A DNA stretch of 64,000 bases. It comes from Isoetes taiwanensis (Eukaryota; Streptophyta; Lycopodiopsida; Isoetales; Isoetaceae). This document shows positions 11,395-21,720 of the stretch, piece after piece. Where the stretch lies: assembly GCA_021234155.1 (NCBI GenBank), contig JAJEKV010000052.1, positions 9,939,284-10,003,283 of the forward strand. Direction: 5' to 3'. How positions within the stretch are numbered: position 1 is the stretch's first letter; each line of letters begins with the position of its first letter. The notes under the pieces are model-generated. The model was not told where the DNA came from and ran no database searches. It was given only the letters and a program-made list of their open reading frames with translations. The position numbers and the translations under genes were made by a program.

Positions 11395-11967
11395 TCAACA
11401 CCGCAAACCCTTCACAAATCGAGCACAAAGCTTCTCCTTATCCTCAAAAGGACAATGATACTGCAACCTTCTAAACTTTTCATTATATTCGGCCACTGTC
11501 CCTTTCTGTGTCAGGTCCAAGAACTCATTCATTTTGTCTACTTTGTATCCGGGAGGCATAAAGTGTCCTTCAAAAGCAGTCTTAAACTCTTGCCAAGTTG
11601 CCTGCCCTGCAACCTTATTTATGTCCCGCAAATAATTCTCCCACCATACTCTAGCAAATCCACCCAACATTGCCTGAGCCAATACAGCTTTTTGAGTCTT
11701 GACATTGATGAGTTTAAAATAAAACTCAACCCCACGAAGCCATGAGTCCGCATCATCCCCTGTAACATTTTCTCCAGTAAATACTTCTCTCTTAGTGTCC
11801 TTCAGCACCTTCTCCACTGCCTTGTCAGCTGCCGTCTTTTGTTGCGACGCACTCTGCTGCAACACTTGCTGAATAGACTGTAAGATACCAGCTACATCAG
11901 GGGTTCCACTAGGCCCAGCTCCACCAGTCTGTCCAACTCCTCTTGGGGATCCTCCTGGAGAACTCAT
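11395..11967 (-). CDS. E2 Gag (N-terminal and core)
   Basis: A 190-codon frame begins at ATG 11967, about 60 bases inside the PBS, which supports this start. It opens with a Gly/Ser/Pro-rich leader, then a Gln-rich helix (ILQSIQQVLQQSASQQ). The retrotransposon gag core follows, with DADSWLRGVEFYFKL, FARVWWENYLRD and the TWQEFKTAFEGHFMPPGY block. Gag forms the cytoplasmic particle that packages element RNA. The frame ends near FVKGLRC, short of the zinc knuckle. Confidence 0.93.
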   Translation of the reverse strand: MSSPGGSPRGVGQTGGAGPSGTPDVAGILQSIQQVLQQSASQQKTAADKAVEKVLKDTKREVFTGENVTGDDADSWLRGVEFYFKLINVKTQKAVLAQAMLGGFARVWWENYLRDINKVAGQATWQEFKTAFEGHFMPPGYKVDKMNEFLDLTQKGTVAEYNEKFRRLQYHCPFEDKEKLCARFVKGLRC

Positions 11968-12030
11968 CTCTACAAGAATCTGAAATCATAGCAAATATCA
12001 TCAATAATCAAAAATCTCATAATCCACTAA

Positions 12031-12052
12031 CCGGAACCTTGCTCGATACCAA
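12031..12052 (-). other. E2 primer binding site (initiator Met tRNA type)
   Basis: On the minus strand TTGGTATCGAGCAAGGTTCC follows the 5' LTR by about 4 bases. It resembles the plant initiator-tRNA-Met type PBS (TGGTATC-AGC-AGGTT). The same motif follows the 5' LTR of E3 at 57916. Confidence 0.8.
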
Positions 12053-12056
12053 GCGG

Positions 12057-14297
12057 TGGCCGGGCTGGCGGTTAACCTCTCGATGGCGGAGATCCCATCG
12101 ATCTCTATCGTTGGATCTACTTAACCTTAGGAACTCAAGAGTGGATATATGCATATTTAGGTAAAGAATTTAATCTTTTTACATGCTCTAATATAAGGTC
12201 CCAATAAAATTATTCTTGCCATTACTCAGCAAAACTTCACACAACTCCCAAGGCTTTAAAAATAATATCACTTCAATCCCATATATAATATCAATAATAG
12301 TCAGTTAATTGAACAACAATCCTGCGCATCTACCCCGCTTTTCAGGAAGCTTGGCTACTCTCGGGGCGTCTTGCACCCTCTGCTTACACCATTAACCACG
12401 GGGGTTAGTCACACGGACTAAGTGGGGATGGGGGATCTAGGTCACATCTAGCATTAATAATCACAAAGCATTAACTTAGAACAATAACATAGTCTTACCA
12501 TAACCTGCCCACTGCAATCAGGAGTAATTAATCCAACAAGCATAACCACAATGCATAATTTTACCAAACATAGCCATTACAACTTGATTCCACATCGCCA
12601 AACCACATATACAATAGCCAAGCAACCAAAGCATCAACATTGCAACCAATATTCCTGCAGGTGCGAGCAAGGTCAACTCGGTGTCGGGGCCGGTGACATA
12701 GAGCGGGGGGTAACCACATGTGTACACACCCATCCACGCGTCCGGCATTGGAGGACCACTTAAGCGTGCATGGCGTTGTACCTCCACGGTACCAACGCCC
12801 GATGTTCAAATGACAACATTACATAGCCTTTGTGCAATAATGGCGAGTCTAGACCATCGCACCTAGACTCGCCCCCAGGAGGTCTATATCAAAGAATTAT
12901 ATTCATGCATAATCACATTATTCTAAATTCCACATAGCATCAACTAGGCACGTTTCCATAGCAAGCTTACATGAAAAATATTAAGAGAATTCCATAGTTA
13001 ACACTTCATGCAATGCAGAAAATCCAATTATGAGCTCATATAAACATTATTATGACTATAATGCAACATGCCCCTATAAGTACTAGACTTAAGGTTGGAT
13101 ACAAGCAACCATGTTTATTTCCCTAAATTAAATCCCTTATTATAATTTATCACCTATGGCTAAATGACGTTTCCTTCCACGATCCAACTGATGGTAACTT
13201 CTGCAATTTATAGCCCCTATAACTCATTTCCCTTCCTTATTCTTGTTAATTTAAGTGTTAACCCTTTAGTATCTTAGTTTTAAACGAACCTTACTAAGTA
13301 TTCCTCTACCAACTAAAACTATCTGTTAACATTTTTACCTGCTTTTTAACCTAACGTGCAGAACGCGACCCCGGCCTGCAGCTGCCGGATTTGGCCTCCA
13401 GGCCATCAAATCATCATGCAGAGCTCGCAAGGCTTCCTGATCCTGCTGGTAAGGAAGGTTTCGGCCATTCGGCCGGTTTATGGTGCAAATCGGTGGTTTG
13501 GGGCCGGTTCGGGGCCACCGAAATCATGTTTTCCACAGCCAAATCTTACTCTAATCCTCCCTGTATCCTTTCTCCATTTCGGCCTCCCTAAGGCCCAAAT
13601 CGCCCATTTGAGGCGATTCCCATGCTTTCGAGAAATTTCCATTCAACGGGATCATCCCAGGCTACGCTGCTTTGCATGCAAGAAAAATTCCCTTGTCTTT
13701 GCTAGTTCTATCTTCATCTCTTTATTTTAACTCATTCTTCGGACATCCTAACCATTCTAACCCATCCCGGCTTTTTCTCTATCACGGATTACGATCACAC
13801 CTCTTACTATTATCATGATGGAAATTTCGGGAAACATATTCAAGTTATTACCACCATACAAACCCAATTATCTCAAAATTAAAGAATCACTATCCATGCC
13901 GTGCGTTCATATTAACAACCATGCTTATACAATCCAATTCTATTCTCAGGCTAGATACATAACCAGCAAATTTAAGCAAGCACATAAATGCTACACTAGA
14001 AAAACCCCAGGTGTAAGTCTTGATCCCCACCTGGAATCTCGCTTGCTCCCTCTGCACTCCAACACGCTCCCAAGTATTGCTCACACCCTGCTCCTTCAGC
14101 AATTCGACTGCAATCTATCGCCTTCCCAATACTTCATGATGTACTTGTATTTATTATTAATCACTAGTATATTTATCCGTATAATCTCTACATATACGAT
14201 ATATATACTCTGCATGCATAATATTCCAATTATTATTCCTTTGCATCCTTAAATAAAATAATTCCACAATGTACCTCAAAATCCTAGGTCCGTTACA
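12057..14297 (-). repeat. E2 5' LTR
   Basis: Matches 5147-7396 along its whole length. The outer end is GTTACA at 14297, directly followed by the AATTT duplication. Differences from the other LTR are small clusters at C/G-rich words, for example around 12650-12730 against 5745-5835, while AT-rich blocks of several hundred bases are identical. The LTR hairpin is at 12405-12421. Confidence 0.92.
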
Positions 14298-14937
14298 AAT
14301 TTCTACACTCACCAGTGAGTTTGGGAAACAGATAGAACAGACCTTGGCCATGGATCCCGAGTTCCGTGATGTTTGGGATAGTTTGGCTAAGGAAGCTCGC
14401 ACAAATAAAGAGCGTGAAGCTTTCCGTTCGTATAAGAAAGAAGGCAACTTGTTATATTACAAGGATAAGTTGTGTGTACCTGAGACTTCAGGAGTACGTA
14501 AGCTCATTCTCCATGACACGCACAACAGCCCTATAGCTGGACATGCAGGTTTTATGAAGACCTACTTTAAGATCCGCTCCAGTTATTTTTGGCCTTCGAT
14601 GAAGAAGGACATTGCCAGGTACATTAAGCAGTGTCAAGTGTGTCAACAAACCAAGGCTGAGCAATTAAGGATTCCAGGAGAGTTGCAACCGTTAGACGTG
14701 CCCAATGCTAAGTGGGAAGTGATAACCATGGACTTCATTGTGGGCCTTCCACGTACTCTCCGTGGATATGATGCATTGATGGTAGTGGTCGAAAAATTGT
14801 CGAAAATTGCTCATTTCTTGCCATGTCGTACCACGGATCTGACCTTCGATACTGGCTACGCTATTTGCAAAGGAGATCTTCGGTTTACGCGGAATGCCAC
14901 GAAGTTATTGTATCCGACGGGGATCCCAAATTCGTAA
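14298..14937 (+). CDS. E1 integrase zinc finger and start of core
   Basis: Continuation of E1 after the E2 insertion. The frame carries the HHCC finger (HDTHNSPIAGHAGF..., then CQVCQQTK) and the first catalytic block WEVITMDFIVGLPRT. It is cut by a stop at 14935-14937, after the reading has already drifted out of frame near 14850 (the DTGYAICKGDLRF segment does not fit the family). Confidence 0.88.
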
Positions 14938-15352
14938 GTGCATTGCGGAAAGATTTCTTTGCCACCATCGGACCAAGCTTGCTATGAGTCGCGGCATATC
15001 ATCCTCGAGCGGATGGTCGGACAGAGCGCACCAATCGCATTATAGAAGATATGCTATGCGATTATGTGTGGAGTAAGCAATCACAATGGGGGATGACTAT
15101 ATTTATCCGGTCGAGTTTGCCTATAACAGTATGAAACAGGAGTCTTCCATAATGTCTCCCTTCATGATAAATTATGGTTACTAATGCCTTACTCCTGACA
15201 CATGGCATAATCCCGTTTCTAAGGTGGAGGTTTCTCAGCAACTCCTCTTGGAAATGCAAGCTTTGGTTGAAGAAGTTCGTGGTTACCTATTGGTACGACG
15301 CGATCGTCGAGAAAAGTGTAGCGGATAAGCCGTAACCCCACGAGTTTTCCAG
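14938..15352 (+). pseudogene. E1 integrase core remainder, frameshifted
   Basis: Fragments of the core are readable in different frames: a degenerate second-Asp block near 14915, an AYHP...DG..ER-type third block near 14995-15025, RIIEDMLCDYV near 15040-15070, and the YNSMKQESS.MSPF block near 15125-15165. In the third block two CAG codons expected for conserved Gln appear as CG-containing words (about 15005 and 15018). Stops and shifts mean no single frame spans the domain. Confidence 0.75.
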
Positions 15353-16048
15353 GTGGGTGAATCGGTCTGGCTTAAGATTAAGGTAAAACAAGCCAAGCTT
15401 AAAATTGGTAACTGCAAGAAGTTGGCACCCAGATGGGCTGGGCCGTTCAAGATAACTGAACGTGTTGGGGAACAAGCATATCGCCTGGAATTGCCACCCC
15501 GCTTGAAGATCCACAAGGTCTTTCATGTGAGTCTTCTAAAGCAGCACACCCCAGATCCAGAGGAGATCTTGGATACACCCACCCTACTTGAAATGACAGA
15601 AGAGCATTTAGATATAGTGCCTGAAGCTCTTCTTGATCGAGCATATAAGCAGACCAGGAGGACCCAAATGCTGCAATACTTGGTCAAGTGGAAACACTTG
15701 CCAGTTGAGGATGCTACGTGGGTAATGGAAATAGACCTTGAGAAGCATTATCCGGACTTCATGCGCGAATCTCAAGGCCGCACCATCAACGATGCTATCA
15801 ATCCCGCTCCCGGCGGTAAGCTTGAAGGCTTGATTCGCCGAGAATCATGCACTAGAGGGGTAGATGCATCGTACTTTATAATAGTTACCGATGATGGGAT
15901 CACCTTCGTGTTCCCTAGGACGGGGTGTACTGTCAATGTGGACATGACCGCGAACTGCCTGAAAAGCATGTATTTGATAGGCCGCGTTCATCTTGGCTAT
16001 AATAGGAACTTGACCATTCCTTACGCCGCAATGAATTGCGAACCATAG
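15353..16048 (+). CDS. E1 integrase C-terminus, chromodomain and C-terminal extension
   Basis: A 231-codon open frame. Residues 1-60 are the GPY/F-type end of integrase (KKLAPRWAGPFKITERVG...HVSLLKQH). Residues about 85-130 are a chromodomain (LDRAYKQTRRTQMLQYLVKW, then LPVEDATWVMEIDLEKHYPDF). About 95 further residues (RESQGRTINDA onward to the stop at 16046-16048) have no domain I recognise, whereas the E2 pol ends soon after its chromodomain. The first Met is internal and the real frame enters from integrase. Confidence 0.88.
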   Translation: MGESVWLKIKVKQAKLKIGNCKKLAPRWAGPFKITERVGEQAYRLELPPRLKIHKVFHVSLLKQHTPDPEEILDTPTLLEMTEEHLDIVPEALLDRAYKQTRRTQMLQYLVKWKHLPVEDATWVMEIDLEKHYPDFMRESQGRTINDAINPAPGGKLEGLIRRESCTRGVDASYFIIVTDDGITFVFPRTGCTVNVDMTANCLKSMYLIGRVHLGYNRNLTIPYAAMNCEP

Positions 16049-16475
16049 GCATGATAAGTTCCCTTGTAGATAGGGTTTTCTTTTAGTTATTATAGGGGGT
16101 GGTCCCTTCAACCACAATCTAATTATATTATTCATATATACTGATATATTGACATGTGCAGGCCAGTAAGCAGTTCGTGACCTGCCCATGCATAGAGGGC
16201 TACTGATGGCCCGACTTTTCCAGATCCGTTTTGTCTACGTGTGTTAATTTTCCTTGTTATGATGTTTTGCAATGGGACTTCAGTCCTTAGACTCTTTTTT
16301 TTTATGATAAGTCTGTAAAATGCACCTTGGTGCTTGTCCTCTGTTATATTTTGAACTTCAATGTATTACTGTCCACAGTAATGAGTTATCTTCCTTTCTT
16401 AAGTACTTCTATTTCAGTTCTTCGATTAACTAACTTTGGTTAACTAACCCCAATGCTGAGGACAGCATTATTTCT

Positions 16476-16488
16476 AAGGGGGGGAGAA
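16476..16488 (+). other. E1 polypurine tract
   Basis: AAGGGGGGGAGAA lies directly before the 3' LTR start TGTGACGTTCC. The interval 16049-16475 is the element's non-coding 3' region, and I see no gene in it. A GCTGAGGACAGCA motif at 16455-16467 recurs (as GATGCTGAGGACATCA) beside the PPT of the LTR at 30798-33133. Confidence 0.85.
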
Positions 16489-18080
16489 TGTGACGTTCCA
16501 TGTATTTATATGGGATACGTATAAATAATATACGGACACGTCACCAGTAAAGGTACGCCACCATGGGGTAGTTTGACATTGACTTAAAAGGGATTAATTT
16601 AGCTATGCTAAATTAAACCATTAAAGGATAATTATCCAATTAATTGAATAATGCTAATTGGCTATTTAGGGGAGCGCCACCTGGCCTAATTCGATTGGCC
16701 AGCATGGGAAGTTCCAATTTGGGTCATCAACTTGACCCCTAGCCCTGATTGACTCCCAAAAATCGATCAAGAGGAGCAGCAGTTGAGCGCCCACCTTGCC
16801 AAGCACCTTTACCTGTGTGTCCAGAGCTGAGCGCCAAGTCCAGAGAAGATGGAAGCACCAAATGACAACGGATCCAGCAGGAACTCAGGTGGGTGGTTAG
16901 TATAGCTTGAGAATTCTAGGGTAGCGCCCCTGTTGGGCACTTGCTGTGTTGTTTCGTCTGTTCTCTCTGTGCTTTACTTGTAGGAACTAACCCTTGATTG
17001 TAAAGGTGAGTTCTCTTTATTTCTAATTCTGGTCTTGCTCTTAAAGGATGGATTGATAGTTCTTTGCATAGTATTACTCTGGAAATGGGGGAATTAAGGG
17101 GGGTAGAGACCTCTGAGCCATGGTAGTAGTATACTCCTAGGTTGATCCCTGTATTTCCCATTTGATGCGGCCTGTGCACAAGAGACCACCGAGTCGTGGA
17201 TGCTATGGAATTGCTTAGCACCAGATAAGGGACGCAGTGGTGAAGTGGGGGTGGGGTCTTGCACGAACATAAAAGGCTCCTGAGACTCCTACAGTGGGCT
17301 AGGCCTGATAGCCGGTCACGTAGAGGGCCGGGTATGGGTCTGACACTCCCTGGGTGCAGAGGTGTGACCCGTATGGGGCACCCTGTGCTTTGAGTAGATT
17401 TAGGGTGAGTAAGTCGGGGACGGATGCGGGGGTCGCTGATGCGGCACGTATTCTCTAGCTCACCCATGGAACCACTGTGATCCTGGAAGGGGACACTTCC
17501 CCGACCTGCCTCATCGGACGGGGCTTCATGAACCCTGGAGTAGGCTTGAAAGGGTGATACCTTGAGTCTGCATGTCCGGAAGGCTATAGTGACGCCATAG
17601 CATGATTGGACTCATCAGCAAAGTGTGCACAGGAGGGGCGGATGGAGTAGACAACCCTAGCCGATGTTCTATGCCAGCCAACGCCATGTCAAGATTCGGC
17701 CTGCTGATCTCTTGAGACCTAGCCGTCAGTCGATCCTCACTGGAGTCTGAGCCGGGGTAGAACCATGGGTTTGGGTGTTTTTCCTTAGTATTAAATGCAT
17801 ATTCTTTGTTGTTGTCACTTGGATGGATGTGCCACCCCTCGTGGTGGTAAATTATGATATGATTATGTTGTGTGCTAACCTTGTATTCACGCTTCCGCAA
17901 CGTAGGAGCCCCATTGAAGGCGTGGGCCGAATGACCCCTCTGTGTCCTTCACTTGAGCATCTTCTTATAGATGGCCCGAGTTAGACGGAGGGCCCTGCTC
18001 ATGGTGAGTTGGTTGCCATGGGAGGGGAAAGTCCCCGTATGTATACGTCCGAGTGTCGTATATGTTCAGGGAGCGTCACA
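16489..18080 (+). repeat. E1 3' LTR (1592 bp)
   Basis: Bounded by TGTGACG...GCGTCACA, a perfect short terminal inverted repeat, and preceded by a PPT. It is homologous in reverse to 1-1378. Frames inside it, on either strand, are judged non-coding. Confidence 0.9.
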
Positions 18081-18330
18081 GTGAACAAGGAATAGAATAG
18101 AATAGAATAGTTTTTTTAACGCCCACGGAGACCAATAGGTCATGGGACCCATACAATGGGCTAGTACAATCATTACTACTAGGATTAAAAAACCCCTGCC
18201 TCGAAAGGTTTTCAAGGGAAAAACCTTTGCAGTAATGATGATACTAGACAAACGGAGATAATGACTACTGAGGGCTCAGTAATTGCAGACGTTTATCTAG
18301 AACCTCAAGTATGTATAATTGTAAGAGGGT
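18081..18330 (-). mobile_element. LINE 3' end with ATTCT-type simple-repeat tail
   Basis: Read on the minus strand this ends GGTCTCCGTGGGCGTTAAAA followed by repeated ATTCT units (18090-18111). About 170 bp is nearly identical to 33891-34075, and a related 3' end occurs at 49832-49995 and 55255-55354. The copy at 33.9 kb continues into a LINE reading frame, which identifies the family. This copy is strongly 5'-truncated and lies directly against the E1 3' LTR. Confidence 0.75.
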
Positions 18331-19359
18331 TTGTCAAGGAACATCAAGGTCATTCGAAAGAGTATTTGCCTATAACTGAATTTGTATACAATAATGCCTA
18401 TCAGTCTACCATAAAGATGACACATGTTCAGACGATCTATGGTTAGCCTATGCAGAAGACACTTTTTGGAGTATGTGAGGATGTTCCAGCTGCTGATGAT
18501 TTGGTTATTGAGCATAAGGATCCCATAGACTTGCTTCAAGCTCGTATTCGAGATGCTCAAGCATCTTTTGCAAATAAATCATCTAAGTTGCGGCAACCAA
18601 TGGTTTTTAAGAAAGGAGGTTAGATATGGATGAGGATCCATAAAGGACACTTTAAGAAAAGGTGCGCACAAGAAAAGTCTTAAGTGTCGACCCCATTTCT
18701 ATGGACCATTTCAAGTTATAAGTGGTCGAGGAGAGTGCATATCAATTATGATTGCCTCAATGTTAGAACAAGTATGATAGAGTGAATGTATAATTCCTAA
18801 AGCTTATCAAGGTAAAGACTTACCTCCAATTGAGAGGTTAAGTGGGCCATAATTGATTGGTATTTCCAAAGTTCTAGAATCAGGAAACAGTTTTGGAAGA
18901 CAAAATCCACTAGTGGTTCAAGACAATATTTGGTAAAGTTTGCTCACAAATCTTTGGAGGATGCTGAAGGACTATGCTCGGATGGCTAAAGGTATTTAAA
19001 CACCCTTTTGCAGCAGAGGACTGCGACAGTGTCAAAAGGGAGGGAATGATATATGCCAAGGACGTGGCAAACGGCTTTAGGCCTTTTTGGCCCATGTGGA
19101 CCTTTGAGACCTTTGGGCTTTTGTCCCAAGGAGGCTTTGGTCCAAAGAGGGACCAAAGGGGCGTGTATGCTATATAGTTGCTCGGGGGAGAGCTCTGGGG
19201 GAGCTGTGTTTTGGCTGAGAGCTCGTGGTTGGGTGGTGAGATAGCATGCCACGTCAAGTGTCTGTTTTGTATCCTTAGCTGAAGGATTCGAGATGGATTA
19301 TTTGTTATTTGTTATCTACTTTGTATCGATCTACTCCGGCTTTCTATTAAAATGTTGCA
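18331..19359 (+). mobile_element. 3' part of a decayed short-LTR chromovirus
   Basis: Frames near 18340-18445 read YLPITEFVYNNAYQSTIKM, the late integrase-core block. Further degenerate pieces of the integrase C-terminus lie near 18600-18740. A chromodomain-like QYLVKFAHKSLEDAEG lies near 18925-18970. A purine tract AAAAGGGAGGGAA (19034-19046) precedes a likely LTR at 19047-19359, with a TATATAG box near 19170, starting TGATATATG and ending TTGCA. The LTR is only about 313 bp, unlike those of E1-E3, so this is a separate chromovirus lineage. Many stops show age. Confidence 0.6.
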
Positions 19360-19384
19360 TTAGAATGACGACTTCAAGGACTTG

Positions 19385-19425
19385 GCATGGCCGTGGTATC
19401 AAAGATCAAGCTTGGTTCTCAAGAG
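19385..19425 (+). pseudogene. Duplicated start of aldo-keto reductase exon 1
   Basis: The stretch reads KIKLGSQELEV in one frame, the N-terminal strand of plant aldo-keto reductases. It is nearly the same as the copy at 19586-19625, about 200 bp further on. It is followed by unrelated sequence instead of the rest of exon 1, so it is a partial duplication. Confidence 0.5.
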
Positions 19426-19574
19426 CTGGAGGTATTTTCATGGAAACTTCCTTTCATAAGCAACGTAGCAATCAAGGTTTCTATTATCTGAGAAACTTTT
19501 TTTCAAAAGCAATGGATATAAAAAGTCTCCTTTCTTATAAGAAGTGCAGCATTTGGATGAAAATTTCAAGCATT

Positions 19575-20560
19575 AGGAATGGTTGTGGTATCATGGATCA
19601 AGCTTGGCTCTCAGGGGTTGGAGGTCTCCAAACTCAGCTGAGGATATATGGGTATGTCTGCTTTTTATGGGCTGCCCAAACTGGTGAAAGACATGATCCA
19701 CCTAATTCATGAAGCAGTGAATATGGGCGTCACTTTTCAAGACACAGCAGACATGTATGGGCCTCACACTGACAAGATTCTTGTGGGCAAGGTATGGTTA
19801 AGTTACGGTTTTGAAAGTGCTGCATTATGCTCTCGTCATGCATTGTACTTCTAAGTGCCTAGAAAAATATTTTGTGCATGCCCTGGTTTGAAAGCTTCAT
19901 TTTATAGTTTTTCACGTGATAGCAAAACTTTGTCTAGGCCATAAAGGAAATCAGGGAACAGGTGCAGCTTGCCAAAAAGTTTGTTGTTTGTTTTGACGAA
20001 ACATGAAAGATGTCATTTAGAGGAGATCCTGAATATGTGAGAGCTGCTTGTGATGCCAGCCTGAAACAGCTTGATGTGGACTACATTGATATTTACGATC
20101 AACATAGAGTTGACCCAAAAATTCCTATTGAAATAACTGTGAGCGTTTTCTCAACTTCATACAGTTTTAAATTCATATGTCTTTCTCTTAAATTTTTCTT
20201 TTGCAGGTTGATGAAATGAAACAACTGGCGAAGGAAGGAAAAGTCAAGTACATTGGCCTATCTGAAGTATCCTCTTCAGAAATTCGACGTGCACATGCCA
20301 TTCATCCTATATTGCAGTGCAGCTTGAATGGTCGCTTTGGACTCGAGATGTTGAAAAGGGCATTATTCCTACATGCAGCTTTTTGAAGATTTATTATGTT
20401 GTGATATACCTTGATATGCGTCATGGACACATGAATGATAAATTGCAGTCTCTTTGTGCAGGATTGGAAATAGGCATTGTGTCCTATGGTCTCCTCGGTG
20501 GAGGTCTTTTTCTTGCAAAGTTGTAGTGGAAGAGCTTGCATATGGCGATTTTTGCAAAGT
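19575..20560 (+). pseudogene. Aldo-keto reductase (plant AKR, NADPH-dependent) gene, decayed
   Basis: Exon 1 (about 19586-19792) has IKLGSQGLEVSKL, then a stop, then GMSAFYGLPK...HEAVNMGVTFQDTADMYGP, including the catalytic Asp and Tyr region, and ends at GK|gtatgg. Exon 2 (about 19938-20139) has the [20 protein letters not shown] block with an in-frame TGA near 20006, and donor gtgagc. Exon 3 (about 20208-20394) has [26 protein letters not shown], then a 1-base frameshift before the [18 protein letters not shown] block. Exon 4 (about 20462-20558) has GIVSYGLLGGG and donor gtaagg. Later exons are not found. Multiple stops and the frameshift mark it as a pseudogene of a cytosolic carbonyl/aldehyde reductase. 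Confidence 0.8.
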
Positions 20561-21140
20561 AAGGAATTTCTATCTGCTTACCTTTATCCTGTCTTTAATG
20601 TGATTGTTAGTTTAACGTATACTAATAACTGTGGCTTTACATACGTCCCAGTGTTTAATTGTGCATTCTGTCTAATCGTAATCTTAAATCCATTTAACGT
20701 TCCCAAATTTGCATGAATATTCCTTTCCTAAGATTAGCATTAAAGCGTTAGTTCTTCCTTATTCTAAATGTGGTCGTTAAAATCAAACTATTGATGTATT
20801 ATTGTATTTTATCTGAAAGGTTGTAGAGATTTCATGCATTGGCTATCTAATGTAATTTAAATCAATTGTTTGCCTTCATTGGCAAGTAGGATATTCGTTT
20901 GGTTTTCATCCTCCACTTGATAGTTGAATTCTCTTGATGGCTGAAATTTTTGTGAATTTAATCGGAATACAATGCATGTTTTCTGAGTCTTGGTAATGTA
21001 GTCTTTGATGGTTGACTTTGCAGAAAAAGTACTCTAAAGGCCTTATAAAATAGAGCTGATAGCAAGGCTTCCAACTTTAAGATGGTGGATTTCCGGCTTT
21101 TCTAGCCAAACTTCGACACTAGATTCGCAGAGCCACATCT
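20561..21140. other. No gene recognised; AT-rich sequence after the AKR pseudogene
   Basis: The stretch looks like intron or 3' flank of the reductase relic. I looked for the expected last AKR exon near 21020-21110, after a TTTGCAG acceptor, and saw no convincing match. Confidence 0.4.
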
Positions 21141-21720
21141 GATTGATTTTAACTGACAACCTATTTTTTAGTGAACATGTTAGTCATGTACGTCCTGGTA
21201 CAGGACTATTCATGCACACCTCGGACCAGGTCAAGAACAAGGAGCCACAGTCAGGTCCAGGTCAGCCGTCAAAAGCCCCGCAGAAGACCCAGCAGAAGGC
21301 CACGCAGAAGGCCATGCCCACGCCAAAGAAGCGGCAGAAAACAGACAAGTGACGGGTTGTCAGCGTAATTTCAGGCACCTCAAAAGGCACCGCCAACATT
21401 CCTGCAAATCAGGCCTCCTTCCAGGAGTCGGCACCGAGATCTGACAGAGTATCTATATTGGGCCAAAGGCCATTGTACTATATATATGAGTAGAGCTAGC
21501 ATTCGAGGGCTAGATGAGTTTTTGGTTCTTGTCTCCAATCTGTTTTTCTCTCTATTGAGAGATCTCATGTATCCTCATTGATATCAAGGAGTTCTGTTCT
21601 CATTATTGTGTTCTCATTTGTCTTTTCTTTTCTCTTCTCTCTTTTTCTTTCCTTTTGTTCTTTTGCAAATCCCGCGTGACACAGCTACCGGATTCTCCTG
21701 TTTGATCCAAGGGTCCTCAC
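21141..21720 (+). repeat. Possible 3' end and LTR of an unclassified retroelement
   Basis: A short basic frame, rich in Lys, Gln and Pro (QKTQQKATQKAMPTPKK, stop near 21350), is followed by sequence with a TATATATATG box (21479), a pyrimidine-rich stretch and a run resembling the R/U5 part of an LTR to about 21600. No second LTR, PBS or PPT was found, so the assignment is weak. Confidence 0.25.

Larger units (their letters stand above)
5147..14297 (-). mobile_element. E2: reverse chromovirus nested in E1 (9151 bp)
   Basis: Read on the minus strand the order is 5' LTR (14297-12057), PBS (12052-12031), gag (11967), zinc knuckle, protease, RT, RNase H, integrase, chromodomain (stop at 7428), PPT (7412-7397) and 3' LTR (7396-5147), bounded by AATTT duplications. 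Structurally it is a complete chromovirus. The coding region is open in long blocks (gag, protease, RNase H to integrase) but broken in patches at about 7.56, 9.2-10.05 and 10.8-11.4 kb. Both LTRs are about 2.24-2.25 kb, long for a chromovirus. They are almost identical over long AT-rich stretches, suggesting a young insertion. Confidence 0.95.
1941..18080 (+). mobile_element. E1: Ty3/gypsy chromovirus, interrupted by E2, lacking a direct 5' LTR
   Basis: Domain order on the plus strand is gag, zinc knuckle, protease, RT, RNase H, integrase, chromodomain, PPT, 3' LTR. This is the Ty3/gypsy order, and the chromodomain after integrase identifies the chromovirus lineage. The reading is split at 5146/14298 by E2. 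Joining the flanks there restores continuity between the end of RNase H and the integrase zinc-finger region. The left limit is uncertain because no direct LTR or PBS was found between 1379 and 1941. Several frameshifts (about 4795, 14850-15352) make this copy non-autonomous as it stands. Confidence 0.9.

Noticed and set aside
16916-17900. Reverse ORFs of 183 and 124 codons in the E1 LTR
   Set aside because: They lie in LTR sequence, are not preserved as frames in the inverted copy at 1-1378, and have no domain.
19394-19600. Two TGGTATCAAAGATCAAGC-like sites taken first as primer binding sites
   Set aside because: They read as the N-terminus of an aldo-keto reductase (IKLGSQGLEV) continuous with later exons, so they are exon copies, not PBSs.
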